Below, piece after piece: positions 22,932 through 32,093 of a stretch of 64,000 nt of DNA. The translations under genes and the position numbers were made by a program. Below the pieces are notes generated by a model. The model searched no databases. It was not told where the DNA came from and was given only the letters and a program-made list of their open reading frames with translations. Source of the DNA: Panax quinquefolius (Eukaryota; Streptophyta; Magnoliopsida; Apiales; Araliaceae); the NCBI GenBank assembly GCA_020205615.1, contig CM035160.1, forward strand, positions 120,855,516-120,919,515, written 5' to 3'. Positions within the stretch are counted from its first letter, which is position 1, and each line of letters begins with the position of its first letter.

Positions 22932-24700
22932 TTTAGAAACAACTCATTAATAGTGTGATTGAAGTTATGGTGCTTGTGTTTGTGTTTGTACTTTTCATTT
23001 TCTTTCTATTCTAAGCTAAGTCATACTTATAGCATACATATTAATAGTGTGTCATTTTTTTTTATCTTCTCGATTTGTGAATTATGGAAAAACTTCTTTG
23101 AACCTTCTTCTTGATTGAATTATGGATAAACTTAATTCCTAGTTATGTTTTATGTTATACTCATGTTCAAGTTATATGGCCATTCGACTTATATATGAAA
23201 AAATTCGCAGAGTCTCCCCTATAATATGGACTATCCACACGCATTTGTAGGCATGCATACTGATCAATTTCAAAGAAAATATAATCCCAACACACAAAAA
23301 AAATGAATGTGCACAACTATAATTCAAGGCACAATTTAGAGAATCCAATATTAGTAAAAACAATAAGAAGCCCAAAATTGTCCCAATTTCAAAGAATATC
23401 AACAACAATTTATTTAAATTTCAAAGAAAATATATTCAAGAAGAATGTTATATTCAAAAATTTTCCAAATTTCAAAGAATCGTTATTCAAGAATAACAAA
23501 TTATCCAACTTTAGATAATCTCATATTAAAACATGAAACCTAATCATGCATGTTCCCAAATTATTCTTGTGGTGTAAAAGTGTGTGTATATATTCTTATA
23601 AAATTATACATATATGATGTATGTGTGTGTATATATATACATAGGTATCAATCAACTCATAAAAGAATCTCTCTTTCTTAAATTCATTGATTATCCCAAA
23701 AGTTTCATACCCTTTAGGGTTATACCCATTTTGAATCTCTCTTTCTTAAATTCATTGATTGGCCCCGTAAGGCTTGGCTAAGCTTGGCATGGCCTCAGAT
23801 GGCCTCATGACCCCAAGGCCAACCCATCACTCCAATAGTCCCTTAAAAGGCTCTAGTGGATCACTTAGTTTAAAATCCCTACATCATTTAACAGCACCAA
23901 TTGGATATTAGACTCCAATGTTGGTGGTTTGACATTTATTAATGTAAGTGCAACTAATTCAATTTGATATCATCTCCTCTTATTTAAAAGTATATAGCAT
24001 TGGTCCTCATACTCACAATTATATGAACCAACTCACCCCCTAGCGTGTGACCTAGAATAACCCAAATACAGCTACATTAGAAATCAATAAGCCATTGGGT
24101 GGGAAATAAATGCTTAAGCATAAATTTTGTCAATCCTAATTATCCTCCTACCCTACCCAACAAGATTTGGACCACAAAGATATCTCTGAAGAGGTATGAA
24201 ATCTATAATAATTCCAAGTGTCAAACAAAAATACCAACTCATGAACCACAAATACCAACATTATACAAAAAATATTAACATTAGAGACTAACCCATTATA
24301 CTAACATTATACAAAAAATATTAACATTAGAGACTAACATTATACAAAATAATTCCAAGTGCCAAACACAAATATCAACTCATAAACCACAAATACCAAC
24401 ATTATACAAAAAAATATTAACATTAGAGACTAACCAATTATACTAACATTATACAAAAAAAATATTAACATTAGAGACTAACATTATACAAAATAATTTC
24501 AAGTGCCAAACACAAATACCAACATTATATAAAAATATTAACATTAGAGACTAACCCATTATACTAACATTGGAGACTAATACATTCAATCAAACATTTG
24601 AACCACATAAATTAACAAAAATCGCATTCAATCGAAACCCATTAAGCTACAAAAAGAGTCAGAAAGAAGAAGAAAAACCCAAATATTCAAACATAACATA

Positions 24701-24740
<40 letters not shown>

Positions 24741-24930
24741 CAAATATTTGTTATATAATTTGGTACCTAATACCAATTGAAGGAGAAAGCCAACCCAATC
24801 GCGACAAAGAACGAGATTTCCTCTTCTTCTTCTTTTCCCCTTTATTCATCTTCTCCTATTCTTCGGTCTCCCTCTTGTTTATTCCTTTCGATTCTGCTCT
24901 TATGAGCGAAAGACTGATAGATTAAAAGGA
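22932..24930. other. Right interior of the large CACTA element, no recognised gene
   Basis: AT-rich. AATCTCTCTTTCTTAAATTCATTGATT occurs twice (about 23667 and 23734). An AATTTCAAAGAA-rich stretch lies at 23385-23490. A minisatellite at 24240-24590 is listed separately. No coding region was found. Confidence 0.5.
24240..24590. repeat. Minisatellite of ATTATACAAAA-ATATTAACATTAGAGACTAAC units
   Basis: The unit AACATTATACAAAAA followed by ATATTAACATTAGAGACTAA recurs about five times, nested in a larger period of roughly 120 bp that includes CCAAACACAAATA(C/T)CAAC. Confidence 0.8.
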
Positions 24931-25205
24931 TCAGCGACCGCATGCGGTCGCTGATTTTTAATGACATGGACTTATCAGCGACCGCATGCGGTCGCTGATT
25001 ATAAGTTGTCGCAAAAAAACTATGCGCCAACATTTCTTGCCAAATTTTGGGTGGGAAATTTGTTCTAGCGATAGAAAGCGTGACCGCAATCGGTCATTGA
25101 TGTCACTTATTTGAATCGAATATAATATGGTCGCTGATATCGGTCGCTATTAAGACTATCAGCGACCGGATATGCGGTCGCTGATATAATTGGTCGCTGA
25201 TAGGC
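24930..25205. repeat. Right subterminal repeat zone of the large CACTA element
   Basis: The 22-23 bp palindrome around CAGCGACCGCATGCGGTCGC occurs at about 24926 and 24976, with further GGTCGCTGAT motifs at 25130-25200 in both orientations. It is typical of CACTA transposase-binding arrays. Confidence 0.6.
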
Positions 25206-25265
25206 CTTTTTCTTGTAGTGAGGAGAGGGAAACTACAAGAAAACAAAACATCAAATTTGAAATGA

Positions 25266-25405
25266 TCACCAACTCAAACTTATAGACTCAAAGTGCAGGT
25301 TTTTCGCCAAACCGGATGAACATATGCCTGCAACCTCATGTCTCATCTTCTTAGGGCCACACACAAGAACCCCAACACTTGATTCTTTGCATTCGAATAA
25401 ATATT
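25266..25405 (-). CDS. FRO: FRO exon 8 and stop
   Basis: Follows ATTGCAG and encodes ESSVGVLVCGPKKMRHEVAG and the conserved end LHFESISFSW-TGA. The stop lies only 45 bp from the right end of the large CACTA element. Confidence 0.9.
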
Positions 25406-25473
25406 CTGCAATATTTATTAGCAATTACAATGTCAATATTAGCTTTATATTCATATTTCGAGAATTAAGATAT

Positions 25474-25535
<62 letters not shown>

Positions 25536-26966
25536 AGGGAGGGATTAATGGACTCACTCTTTAAATCTGGCCTTTCACCATAGTGCAAATTGGTGGATTG
25601 AACAAGTGATTGTTGTGGGAGGCTTTCGAGTTCCCTATCTGCATTACAAACCCATGAGCTTGGCGATCCGGCCGGCGTTGTCCCCTCTACGTTCTGAATC
25701 TGCTTGGTGTCCATACCATTATGTCTCTTGTTCCATAAAAAAGCACCGCTAGAAGTAATGGCTATGGAGATGCAAATGAGTAGCATATTTAGAACAGCTC
25801 TCGAAGAAAAAGAATAAATTTTATTTGTGTTATGATCAATTGGGTATATGTAGAATTGAGTTAAAATCCCCATCAAGATAAGAAATAAAATGAAAGAGGA
25901 CGATATTATGGCTCCTAGCCAAAGCCAACTATTGTGGCCTAAAATTGGAGTTATGGCCGAGTCTAGTGGATTTGGTTTGAACCAAATAGTTGTTTGGTGT
26001 TTTTGGTTTTGTATTATTGGTTGTTTTTCTCTCGTCACATATGCTTCTATTTGTAGTTCCAACTTGGAGAATTCGGAGGGTGCGCCGGAGATGGGAAGGA
26101 GAAGGTCCAGCATGGTGAGGTCTGAGGAATTCTTAAATGAAGTGATGAGAAGAATATTTGGAGTCTTGCATTTCAATGTCTCACTCATGTGGATGAGTTC
26201 TCGGAAGATGGAGATGAATGGGGTGATGCCACTTCCACCACTCACCATCACGAGTGTGTCGTGCCTACAAAATTATAAATTACGTGCGTTATTCAACATG
26301 GTATCAGAGCAGTAATCATATAGTTGCATTCATATGTACGTAGCAACACTAAACGCCTCAAATGCAATACAAAACTACAACAACTAAAAAAGAAAATCAA
26401 TAAAAACACTAGTGATATAATTTTTTTCTATATAATGCAACTATTTCCTATATATTTTATAAAAACATTGATGGAGCAAAACAATTCAACTCGATCTTTG
26501 TTATACCAATTTAATTTATAGGAAAGAGTTGCATCGTTTTCGTTGCATGCCTATAATTTTTAATATTGTAAATTTTTTTATATGATTGGCTCAAGTGATC
26601 ATGTACATAAACATATGAGCAACCATGCATATATCTACACGCATGCATGAAGATTTATGGTGTACATGCATTTTTACCTTAGGAAATTTGTTGAAGCAGG
26701 TCCATAAGGTCCCTCAACGGATACACTAAGCCCATCAATTGAAGGTGAAGAAAGCGTCTGAAAAAGCTTCTTAGTCCATCTCCCTTCGCCTTTGATCATG
26801 ACACTTAGCTTCTCAGGCTCCAAATTACTGCTGGATGTAATAGTAAAAGGATGCCACTGCACCTTGGAAATGCTATGCACATTCACAAACATAATGCTTG
26901 TTGGAGTATAACTCAAACCTAATCATAAAACACATGCATGCATGTGAAATTACATCAGTACGTACT

Positions 26967-27007
<41 letters not shown>

Positions 27008-27407
27008 GCGAAGCTATGCTATAAATGTGGGGTCAATTGACCCCACTCAATTTTTGAAATAACTTACAATTTTTTTTTTATCTTATTCAATTTTTAACCC
27101 CTATTCAATTTTTGACCCAACTCAATTTTATTTTTTTAATTAGAGATACCCAAGCGGCCAAGAATCGGTCCTAAATTTCATACATCAATATTTGTTCAGC
27201 ACTTCAGCCACAAAATAGAGAGAAAAGGGGCAAAGCCAAATTGCAAAAGACAAAGTCTTTTATTAGTATTATTAAATTGGATATTTGGATGTATTTATTT
27301 AACCCGAAAGTATAAAGTATTAAAAAAAAAATTGGCTCGGGAGCCTCGCCAATTTTTTTTAACTTACTAATAATTTTGACCCAACTACTGTTGATTCCTG
27401 GCTTCGC

Positions 27408-27452
<45 letters not shown>

Positions 27453-28474
27453 GGTATATGCATGTACCTGGAGTCTTGGAGAAGTTGAGCTCGAGAGCTT
27501 GGCATGGAAGAAGGCGAGCAGAAAGAAGACGAACGGCTCGTCGTGACTGTAAGAATCTGAGGTATCGATCGACCATGAAGAAGTAGAAACCAGGAAGCAT
27601 GATGCAGGCATATGAGATGCCAACATGGAACACAAAGAAGACTATAAAGAGTACGTAAAGATGATGAGTATAAAAGAAGAGCTCGAACATCTTTCGCCTT
27701 ATGCCACGGAAAGTTGTCACCCACATCAATATTCCACTTAACAGAGCGATTTCTCCGGCAACATTTGATATATCAGTCTTGGCCCATTTCACCATCTATA
27801 TATATATACCATTAAAAATAATTAAAATATTAATTAGATTGTGATGAACACATGATAATAAATTAATAATTAACTACAACTCATAATCTTTTTACTTTTC
27901 TTTTTATTTAAAGAAACAACTTGTTGTTGAGAAAGATGATAGCTTAGTTGAAATCTCCCAACTAAAAATTCCTTTTTTGGACCATTAGAGCACTTTGGTA
28001 GGGCAGGAATATCCACCTTATGGAATTACTTATCATCATTTCCAGAATTAATTCAAAATTTTCAACCGTCCACGTGTCACTTTCTAACTAAAAGGTTCAC
28101 CACTAGACTAAAGACTTGAAGCACCACAACATAATCCTGGGCATCCATTATTGTATGTGCTTTCTCCTTTTGTCTCAAAGAAAGGACTACACTTTTATTA
28201 TGCATGTGGGGGAAGGGGAAGGGGAAAGGGAAGGGGGGTGGTGGTCGGGCGGGGGCGGAATTGACAGAAAAGGCGCAACAGCACTGATGAAAACACAACA
28301 AACCCTAACCATTTTTTTTCCTTTTTGGTACAACACTTTTTGAAGTGATCTCTTGATTCTTATTTATCTCAAATCTCTAAAAGCTGCAACAAACGTTGAG
28401 AGCCATCAAAAGTGACGTATTAATTATGTATAGATATATTTAATATATAACGTATTAATTATGTATAGATATAT

Positions 28475-28505
<31 letters not shown>

Positions 28506-28881
28506 ACAACTAGACAAATTTGTCCAGTCGATTGATTGCACGTCAACTACATATATACATATAACATGATTTTGTATAATGAAAGTGAGATCCTTTTTTG
28601 ATACAAATAATTTCACAGGTAAATATCACAAGTTACGTATATCAGTTAAGTTAGATTATTTAATTGAACGGGCAGAGTTTCATGTTATATATATAATGGT
28701 TTGTGTAGGACTCTCTTTAGGGGAGTGACTAGAGGCAGATGAGAGATACATATCTGTATGTCAACATTATATTGATCAATTGATCAATTTATTATAAAAT
28801 TAAATTCACGGTAATCAATTCCTCTTTAAAAATAAGTGATATATAGTTGAAAGATAATTTAATTTACAACTAGACTTTAAA

Positions 28882-28917
<36 letters not shown>

Positions 28918-29256
28918 CATAAGTGGAATGATTTGAATTAGTTAATTAAGTATATATACCTCTGATAATTGGTTTGTGACAGCCCAGAAGATAATGTAAG
29001 AAACACCATGAGCCGTAAAGAGGGTCATTACAATGTGGCCGAGCCATATATGCCTATATGGTACTTGACACTAGCCTCCGACGTGAGTCCGAACAACGGC
29101 AGCACCGACGAGCCGCGTGTCACCGGAAAAAATAGAAATGCAAGACAAATATTCCCGATAAGACCTAGCCTTAGTGCTGCAGAGTCCAACTTGGCTTCCC
29201 AACTGTAAATAAATATATTATCAATTCATGATTCAACATCTATCTATAAGACTCTC

Positions 29257-29297
<41 letters not shown>

Positions 29298-29955
29298 AAC
29301 TAATGAATCACATAATTCAAAGTCTACTGTATCCTAATCCTAATCCAAAATTACAATTATCTAGAATTAAGTAATTATAGTTAGTTATATTCTCTAGCTA
29401 ATACAAACAACTCAGGGTATATTATATAATTTATCATTTTAGTCTATTAATTAATTAATTAATTCTTTTGAGATAAATTCTTACACTTTTTCGCCACTCT
29501 TTGCTGCGGAATTTGGAGTGATTTTAGCAAAACTGATGTGCAAGTAAATTGAGAAAGACCAAACCAAGAGCGCAATGAACATGACAAAAAAGGATAGCTC
29601 TATCCAAGAAACAATCCCTAGTCCTTTTAGGATCAATGGCCTTCTCCATATAGCCAATCCATGTTTTTTCTGATCAGCACTAGTTAATAAAAATAACACA
29701 AACATTCAAATTAATAATTAATATGATAAATAAATTACATATATAAATTCTTTCAATAGGGAAAAAATTGAAGAAAATTAATTATGGCTTAATTTGCCAC
29801 TAATAATTTTGCATACCCTTGGGCGTTATCGCCTCGTATTTTCTTCCCTAAATGAAGATACACACAGGCCAAAACAGCAATAAACAGAGGAAATGTGTTG
29901 ATCAGAATTGTTGCACCTGTATTAATATAATAATGTAAAGATAAATTTGTGTTAG

Positions 29956-29997
<42 letters not shown>

Positions 29998-30192
29998 AGA
30001 TAATGAACATATATATGACTAAAATGCAAAACGTAACTCTCCCCTGTATTTGTGCGGTTTTCGTCATCGAGTTTGATTATTTAATAAATCTCTACTTCAA
30101 AATACAATTATTAATAAAAAAAAAACCATGTATCATATAAATTAAAGATAGTTTTAATAAAGATATGATATTTAAGATAGGTATGTTATTTA

Positions 30193-30237
<45 letters not shown>

Positions 30238-30425
30238 ATATAGAAAATTGATGAACCTTGTGATCCAAAGTAAGTTGACATGGTCTCTGCTCGAATTTTT
30301 GGCAACCATTTGAGCTTATAAAGACTGGTTGGAAAAATCACCCATATGAATAAATATCCTAAAAAAAGTACCATTAGTAACACCATTAATACTGCTTGGA
30401 TTCTCTTTGCCACCATTGAATCCAT
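25266..30425 (-). CDS. FRO: Ferric reduction oxidase (ferric-chelate reductase), 8 exons, one frameshift
   Basis: FRO enzymes are plasma-membrane flavocytochromes that pass electrons from NADPH via FAD and two haems to Fe(III) or Cu(II), supplying Fe(II) for uptake. Exons on the minus strand: 30425-30257, 29916-29817, 29679-29485, 29202-28960, 27795-27468, 26918-26678, 26264-25558 and 25405-25266 (TGA). All borders are GT/AG and phases agree, except that exon 4 holds an extra 8 bp. Without these 8 bp the product would be 704 residues, close to the usual 700-725. Motifs: haem histidines in YHI/WLGHIV and AHG (exon 4) and THHLY/FHVG (exon 5), FAD-binding HPFT (about residue 365), GPYGPAS, NADPH-binding GGSGITPF (about 432), CGPKKM (about 674), C-terminal SISFSW. 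It resembles the FRO2/FRO4/FRO5 type. The frameshift means this allele may be non-functional, unless it is an assembly error. Confidence 0.9.
25477..25532. repeat. (AT)n microsatellite, FRO intron 7
   Basis: About 56 bp of uninterrupted AT, between exons 8 and 7. Confidence 0.95.
25558..26264 (-). CDS. FRO: FRO exon 7 (NADPH-binding domain, last membrane spans)
   Basis: 707 nt, open. MVSGGSGITPFISIFREL is the NADPH site. SWLWLGAIISSSFILFLILM and a following hydrophobic stretch (AVLNMLLICISIAITSSGAF) are the late membrane spans. It also holds PQQSLVQSTNLHYGERPDLK. It ends one base into a codon. Confidence 0.92.
26678..26918 (-). CDS. FRO: FRO exon 6 (FAD-binding domain)
   Basis: TPTSIMFVNVHSISKVQWHP continues into FTITSSS; HPFT is the FAD signature. 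It also contains VEGPYGPAS. Open throughout. Confidence 0.9.
26970..27003. repeat. (TA)n microsatellite, left flank of MITE
   Basis: TA run in FRO intron 5 abutting the TIR element. Confidence 0.95.
27004..27411. mobile_element. TIR element (MITE) in FRO intron 5, 408 bp
   Basis: AGTGGCGAAGC at 27004 and its exact reverse complement at 27401-27411 bound the element. Both flanks are (TA)n. Short TIRs beginning (T)AGTGGCG are typical of hAT-type elements, for which an 8-bp TATATATA duplication would be invisible here. No ORF of its own. Confidence 0.7.
27412..27449. repeat. (TA)n microsatellite, right flank of MITE
   Basis: TA run between the TIR element and FRO exon 5. Confidence 0.95.
27468..27795 (-). 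CDS. FRO: FRO exon 5
   Basis: MVKWAKTDISNVAGEIALL, then haem histidines in FFYTHHLY and FFVFHVG, then PGFYFFMVDRYLRFLQSR and the start of the FAD domain (SARLLPCQALELNFSKTP). Confidence 0.9.
28208..28258 (+). other. G-rich tract in FRO intron 4
   Basis: Six or more runs of three to six G on the plus strand (GGGGAAGGGGAAGGGG, then further runs) form a potential G-quadruplex. It lies on the template strand of FRO. Confidence 0.6.
28408..28490. repeat. 34-bp tandem duplication in FRO intron 4
   Basis: CGTATTAATTATGTATAGAT plus ATATTTAATATATA is repeated twice in a row, followed by a short AT run. Confidence 0.8.
28885..28915. repeat. (TA)n microsatellite next to FRO exon 4
   Basis: TA run in intron 4 about 45 bp from the exon 4 donor. 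Confidence 0.9.
28960..29202 (-). CDS. FRO: FRO exon 4, with 8-bp frameshift
   Basis: Starts WEAKLDSAALRLGLIGNICL and runs to SVKYHI. After an extra 8 bp it continues in another frame with WLGHIVMTLFTAHGVSYIIF and ends NQLSE. It carries haem-ligand histidines. In the unshifted frame a TAA follows soon after the insertion. Confidence 0.85.
29046..29061. other. 8-bp imperfect duplication in FRO exon 4 (hAT-footprint-like)
   Basis: Coding strand: where the family has codons for Y-H-I-W-L, the sequence reads TACCATATAG-GCATATATGG. This equals two copies of CCATATAT with only the two junction bases changed. An 8-bp duplication altered at the join is what excision of a hAT-superfamily transposon leaves. 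Confidence 0.65.
29262..29295. repeat. (TA)n microsatellite, FRO intron 3
   Basis: TA run between exons 4 and 3. Confidence 0.9.
29485..29679 (-). CDS. FRO: FRO exon 3
   Basis: Encodes AIWRRPLILKGLGIVSWIEL and a membrane span, then FAKITPNSAAKSGEK, all characteristic of plant FROs. Confidence 0.87.
29817..29916 (-). CDS. FRO: FRO exon 2
   Basis: Second membrane span (ILINTFPLFIAVLACVYLHL) followed by the basic loop GKKIRGD. 100 nt, phase 1 to phase 2. Confidence 0.85.
29960..29990. repeat. (AT)n microsatellite, FRO intron 1
   Basis: AT run upstream of exon 2. Confidence 0.9.
30196..30232. repeat. (AT)n microsatellite, FRO intron 1
   Basis: AT run about 25 bp from the exon 1 donor. Confidence 0.9.
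30257..30425 (-). CDS. FRO: FRO exon 1
   Basis: It starts ATG (MDSMVAKRIQ) and contains the first membrane span (VLMVLLMVLFLGYLFIWVIF). It ends phase 1 at GG|GTTCAT. A second in-frame ATG lies at codon 4. Confidence 0.88.
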
Positions 30426-30553
30426 AGACTCCCTCTCCTCCTTCTATATATCTTTCTATCTCTGTATATATATATATATATTTATTTATTTATATATATG
30501 TGCGTGACTTGGGGGAATGAAATCTATATGGGTTATAGGAGGGGAATGAGTAG

Positions 30554-30564
30554 CATATATATAG
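30554..30564 (-). promoter_or_regulatory. Possible FRO TATA box
   Basis: CTATATATATG on the minus strand, about 130 bp upstream of the ATG, in a region rich in TA repeats. The position is reasonable, but the motif is not distinctive here. Confidence 0.35.
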
Positions 30565-30735
30565 GGGGGAATTTAAATTAATATTTTTGTATATGTAAAA
30601 AGGGAATTGAAGTGGGCTTTCCCAAAGGCCAAATCGTTAGTGAAGAAGAAGCATGATTCATCACGTCTCCACTTCAATGAGAGAAGTACAAATTTATTCT
30701 CTTACGTATGATTACGTTTAAATTCTCTGTAAGTT

Positions 30736-30738
<3 letters not shown>

Positions 30739-30791
<53 letters not shown>

Positions 30792-30816
30792 TCTCTCTCT
30801 CTCTCTCTCTCTCTCT
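30739..30816. repeat. Compound (TA)n(CT)n microsatellite upstream of FRO
   Basis: About 52 bp of TA followed by about 26 bp of CT, roughly 315 bp upstream of the FRO ATG. Confidence 0.95.
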
Positions 30817-30967
30817 TAAACTAGTTAATATATAGTAGCTATATTAATTATACCAAGTTGATAAATACTAAAAGTAGTTTCTCCTTGCATGGTTCATGCA
30901 ACATTAATTCTACGTCACATGAGTACATAATTATAGGTTAACAAGTAGTATTTAAATGCATATTCTA

Positions 30968-30968
<1 letters not shown>

Positions 30969-31056
<88 letters not shown>

Positions 31057-31060
31057 TGTG
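30969..31060. repeat. Compound (TA)n(TG)n microsatellite
   Basis: About 48 bp of TA runs straight into about 30 bp of TG, then TATATATATGTGTGTGT. Z-DNA-prone alternating purine-pyrimidine sequence. Confidence 0.95.
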
Positions 31061-32093
31061 TGTGTACGTGTAATTTATACGTACAAATGAACTTCTGATG
31101 ACTGCAAATTTTAATTTCTAAAGTCACATAAATGGAGAGTTTATTGGACATAGAAAGAATGGATTTGCAGGCATTAACCATGCATGCACAAGGTTATGAC
31201 TTATGTCATATAGAATGGGTACGTATGGCTAGGGGAGTATATATAATTTTTGACTCAAAATAATATCTTAAATTATGTAAAATTGAATAAGATAAATAGT
31301 ATAACATATATAATTAATTACAGGAGATGTACCCCACTAAATTAATGATTTCATATATCTAAACCAATATTTATTTAGGAAATATATAGTATTTGAAAGA
31401 ATTAATATATGACATATTTGAAAATTTTCTTACATTTTTATTTAGGGAAACAACGTGATTATAGATTATAATTTACATTTTATAAATAATTTAGATAAAG
31501 CTAGAACAAATTGGAATAGAAATTAATTAATCGTGCGGTTACTGTTCTAATTTCAGATCATCATCATCATAATCGTGTGGTGTTCTTGTGTATTTGTGAG
31601 GTTATGGGTGGAAGTCAGCATGGATTATGTACGCCGGCTCGTGTTATCCATAATTTTCTTAATTTTGTTAACTTTTTGAATAGTAATTTATATTAGAAAA
31701 AAATTTATCCACAAAAATTATAATCAGTTATTACTAGTTGTTTTATTTTTCTGTTTGTAAATCTTACTACTATTCAAGTTTAAGGTAACATTATTTTATT
31801 TGACCGACAAAAGAATTCATAAGAAAGTTTAATAGAATGAATATTGTAAACGCAATTTGACTCCTGTTACATATTGCGATAAATTCACGTCGAATTATAA
31901 TTATAAAATATATCTATCATTATATGAGATGATCCCATTTCTCATGTACACATCTCTCCAAAAAAAATTACTATTAATAGTCGATGTAAATATTTGAAAT
32001 ATTGTTGGAACTTGTGACTCATAATTGAGAAGTTTTCTAAAAAAGGCCAAGTGCGGAGCGAACCGAAGGTTTGGGAGTGCGGGAGGCTACACG
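31061..32093. other. Intergenic, AT-rich
   Basis: No gene or recognisable repeat apart from low complexity. The last bases before element B are CTACACG. Confidence 0.5.

Larger units (their letters stand above)
10508..25220. mobile_element. CACTA-type element interrupted by gypsy element A
   Basis: The left terminus CACTACAACAAAAAGG (10508) pairs with the right terminus, whose reverse complement is CACTACAAGAAAAAGG (25205-25220). The 3-bp flanks match: AGG at 10505-10507 and AGG at 25221-25223. Subterminal zones on both sides are rich in short inverted motifs built on AGCGACC/GGTCGCT, AGCGGCC and ATCAATGATC. Subtracting gypsy element A leaves about 5.2 kb. No transposase could be recognised. 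The pairing of ends is an inference, because the inner TIR bases diverge after about 17 bp and the AGG match has a 1 in 64 chance of being coincidence. Confidence 0.55.

Noticed and set aside
13407..23200. Near-identical ATATGGCCATT(T/C)GACTTATATATGAA on both sides of element A as its target duplication
   Set aside because: It lies about 25 bp and 245 bp outside the LTR ends; the real 5-bp duplication GATAT is at the ends. It is more likely a repeat within the host CACTA element.
25451..26251. Single 266-codon minus-strand ORF as a complete gene
   Set aside because: It is FRO exon 7 running on through its donor into the (AT)n of the intron; the YIYIYI tail is microsatellite.
27204..27795. 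Overlapping ORFs with YIYIYI tails, and the similar ones at 29789-30425 and 30915-31181
   Set aside because: They are FRO exons read through into AT repeats, or pure AT/TG repeat, and not separate genes.
28077..28343. Proline/glycine-rich ORFs around 28077-28343
   Set aside because: Both strands of the G-rich tract in a FRO intron give low-complexity frames; no domain and no conserved start.
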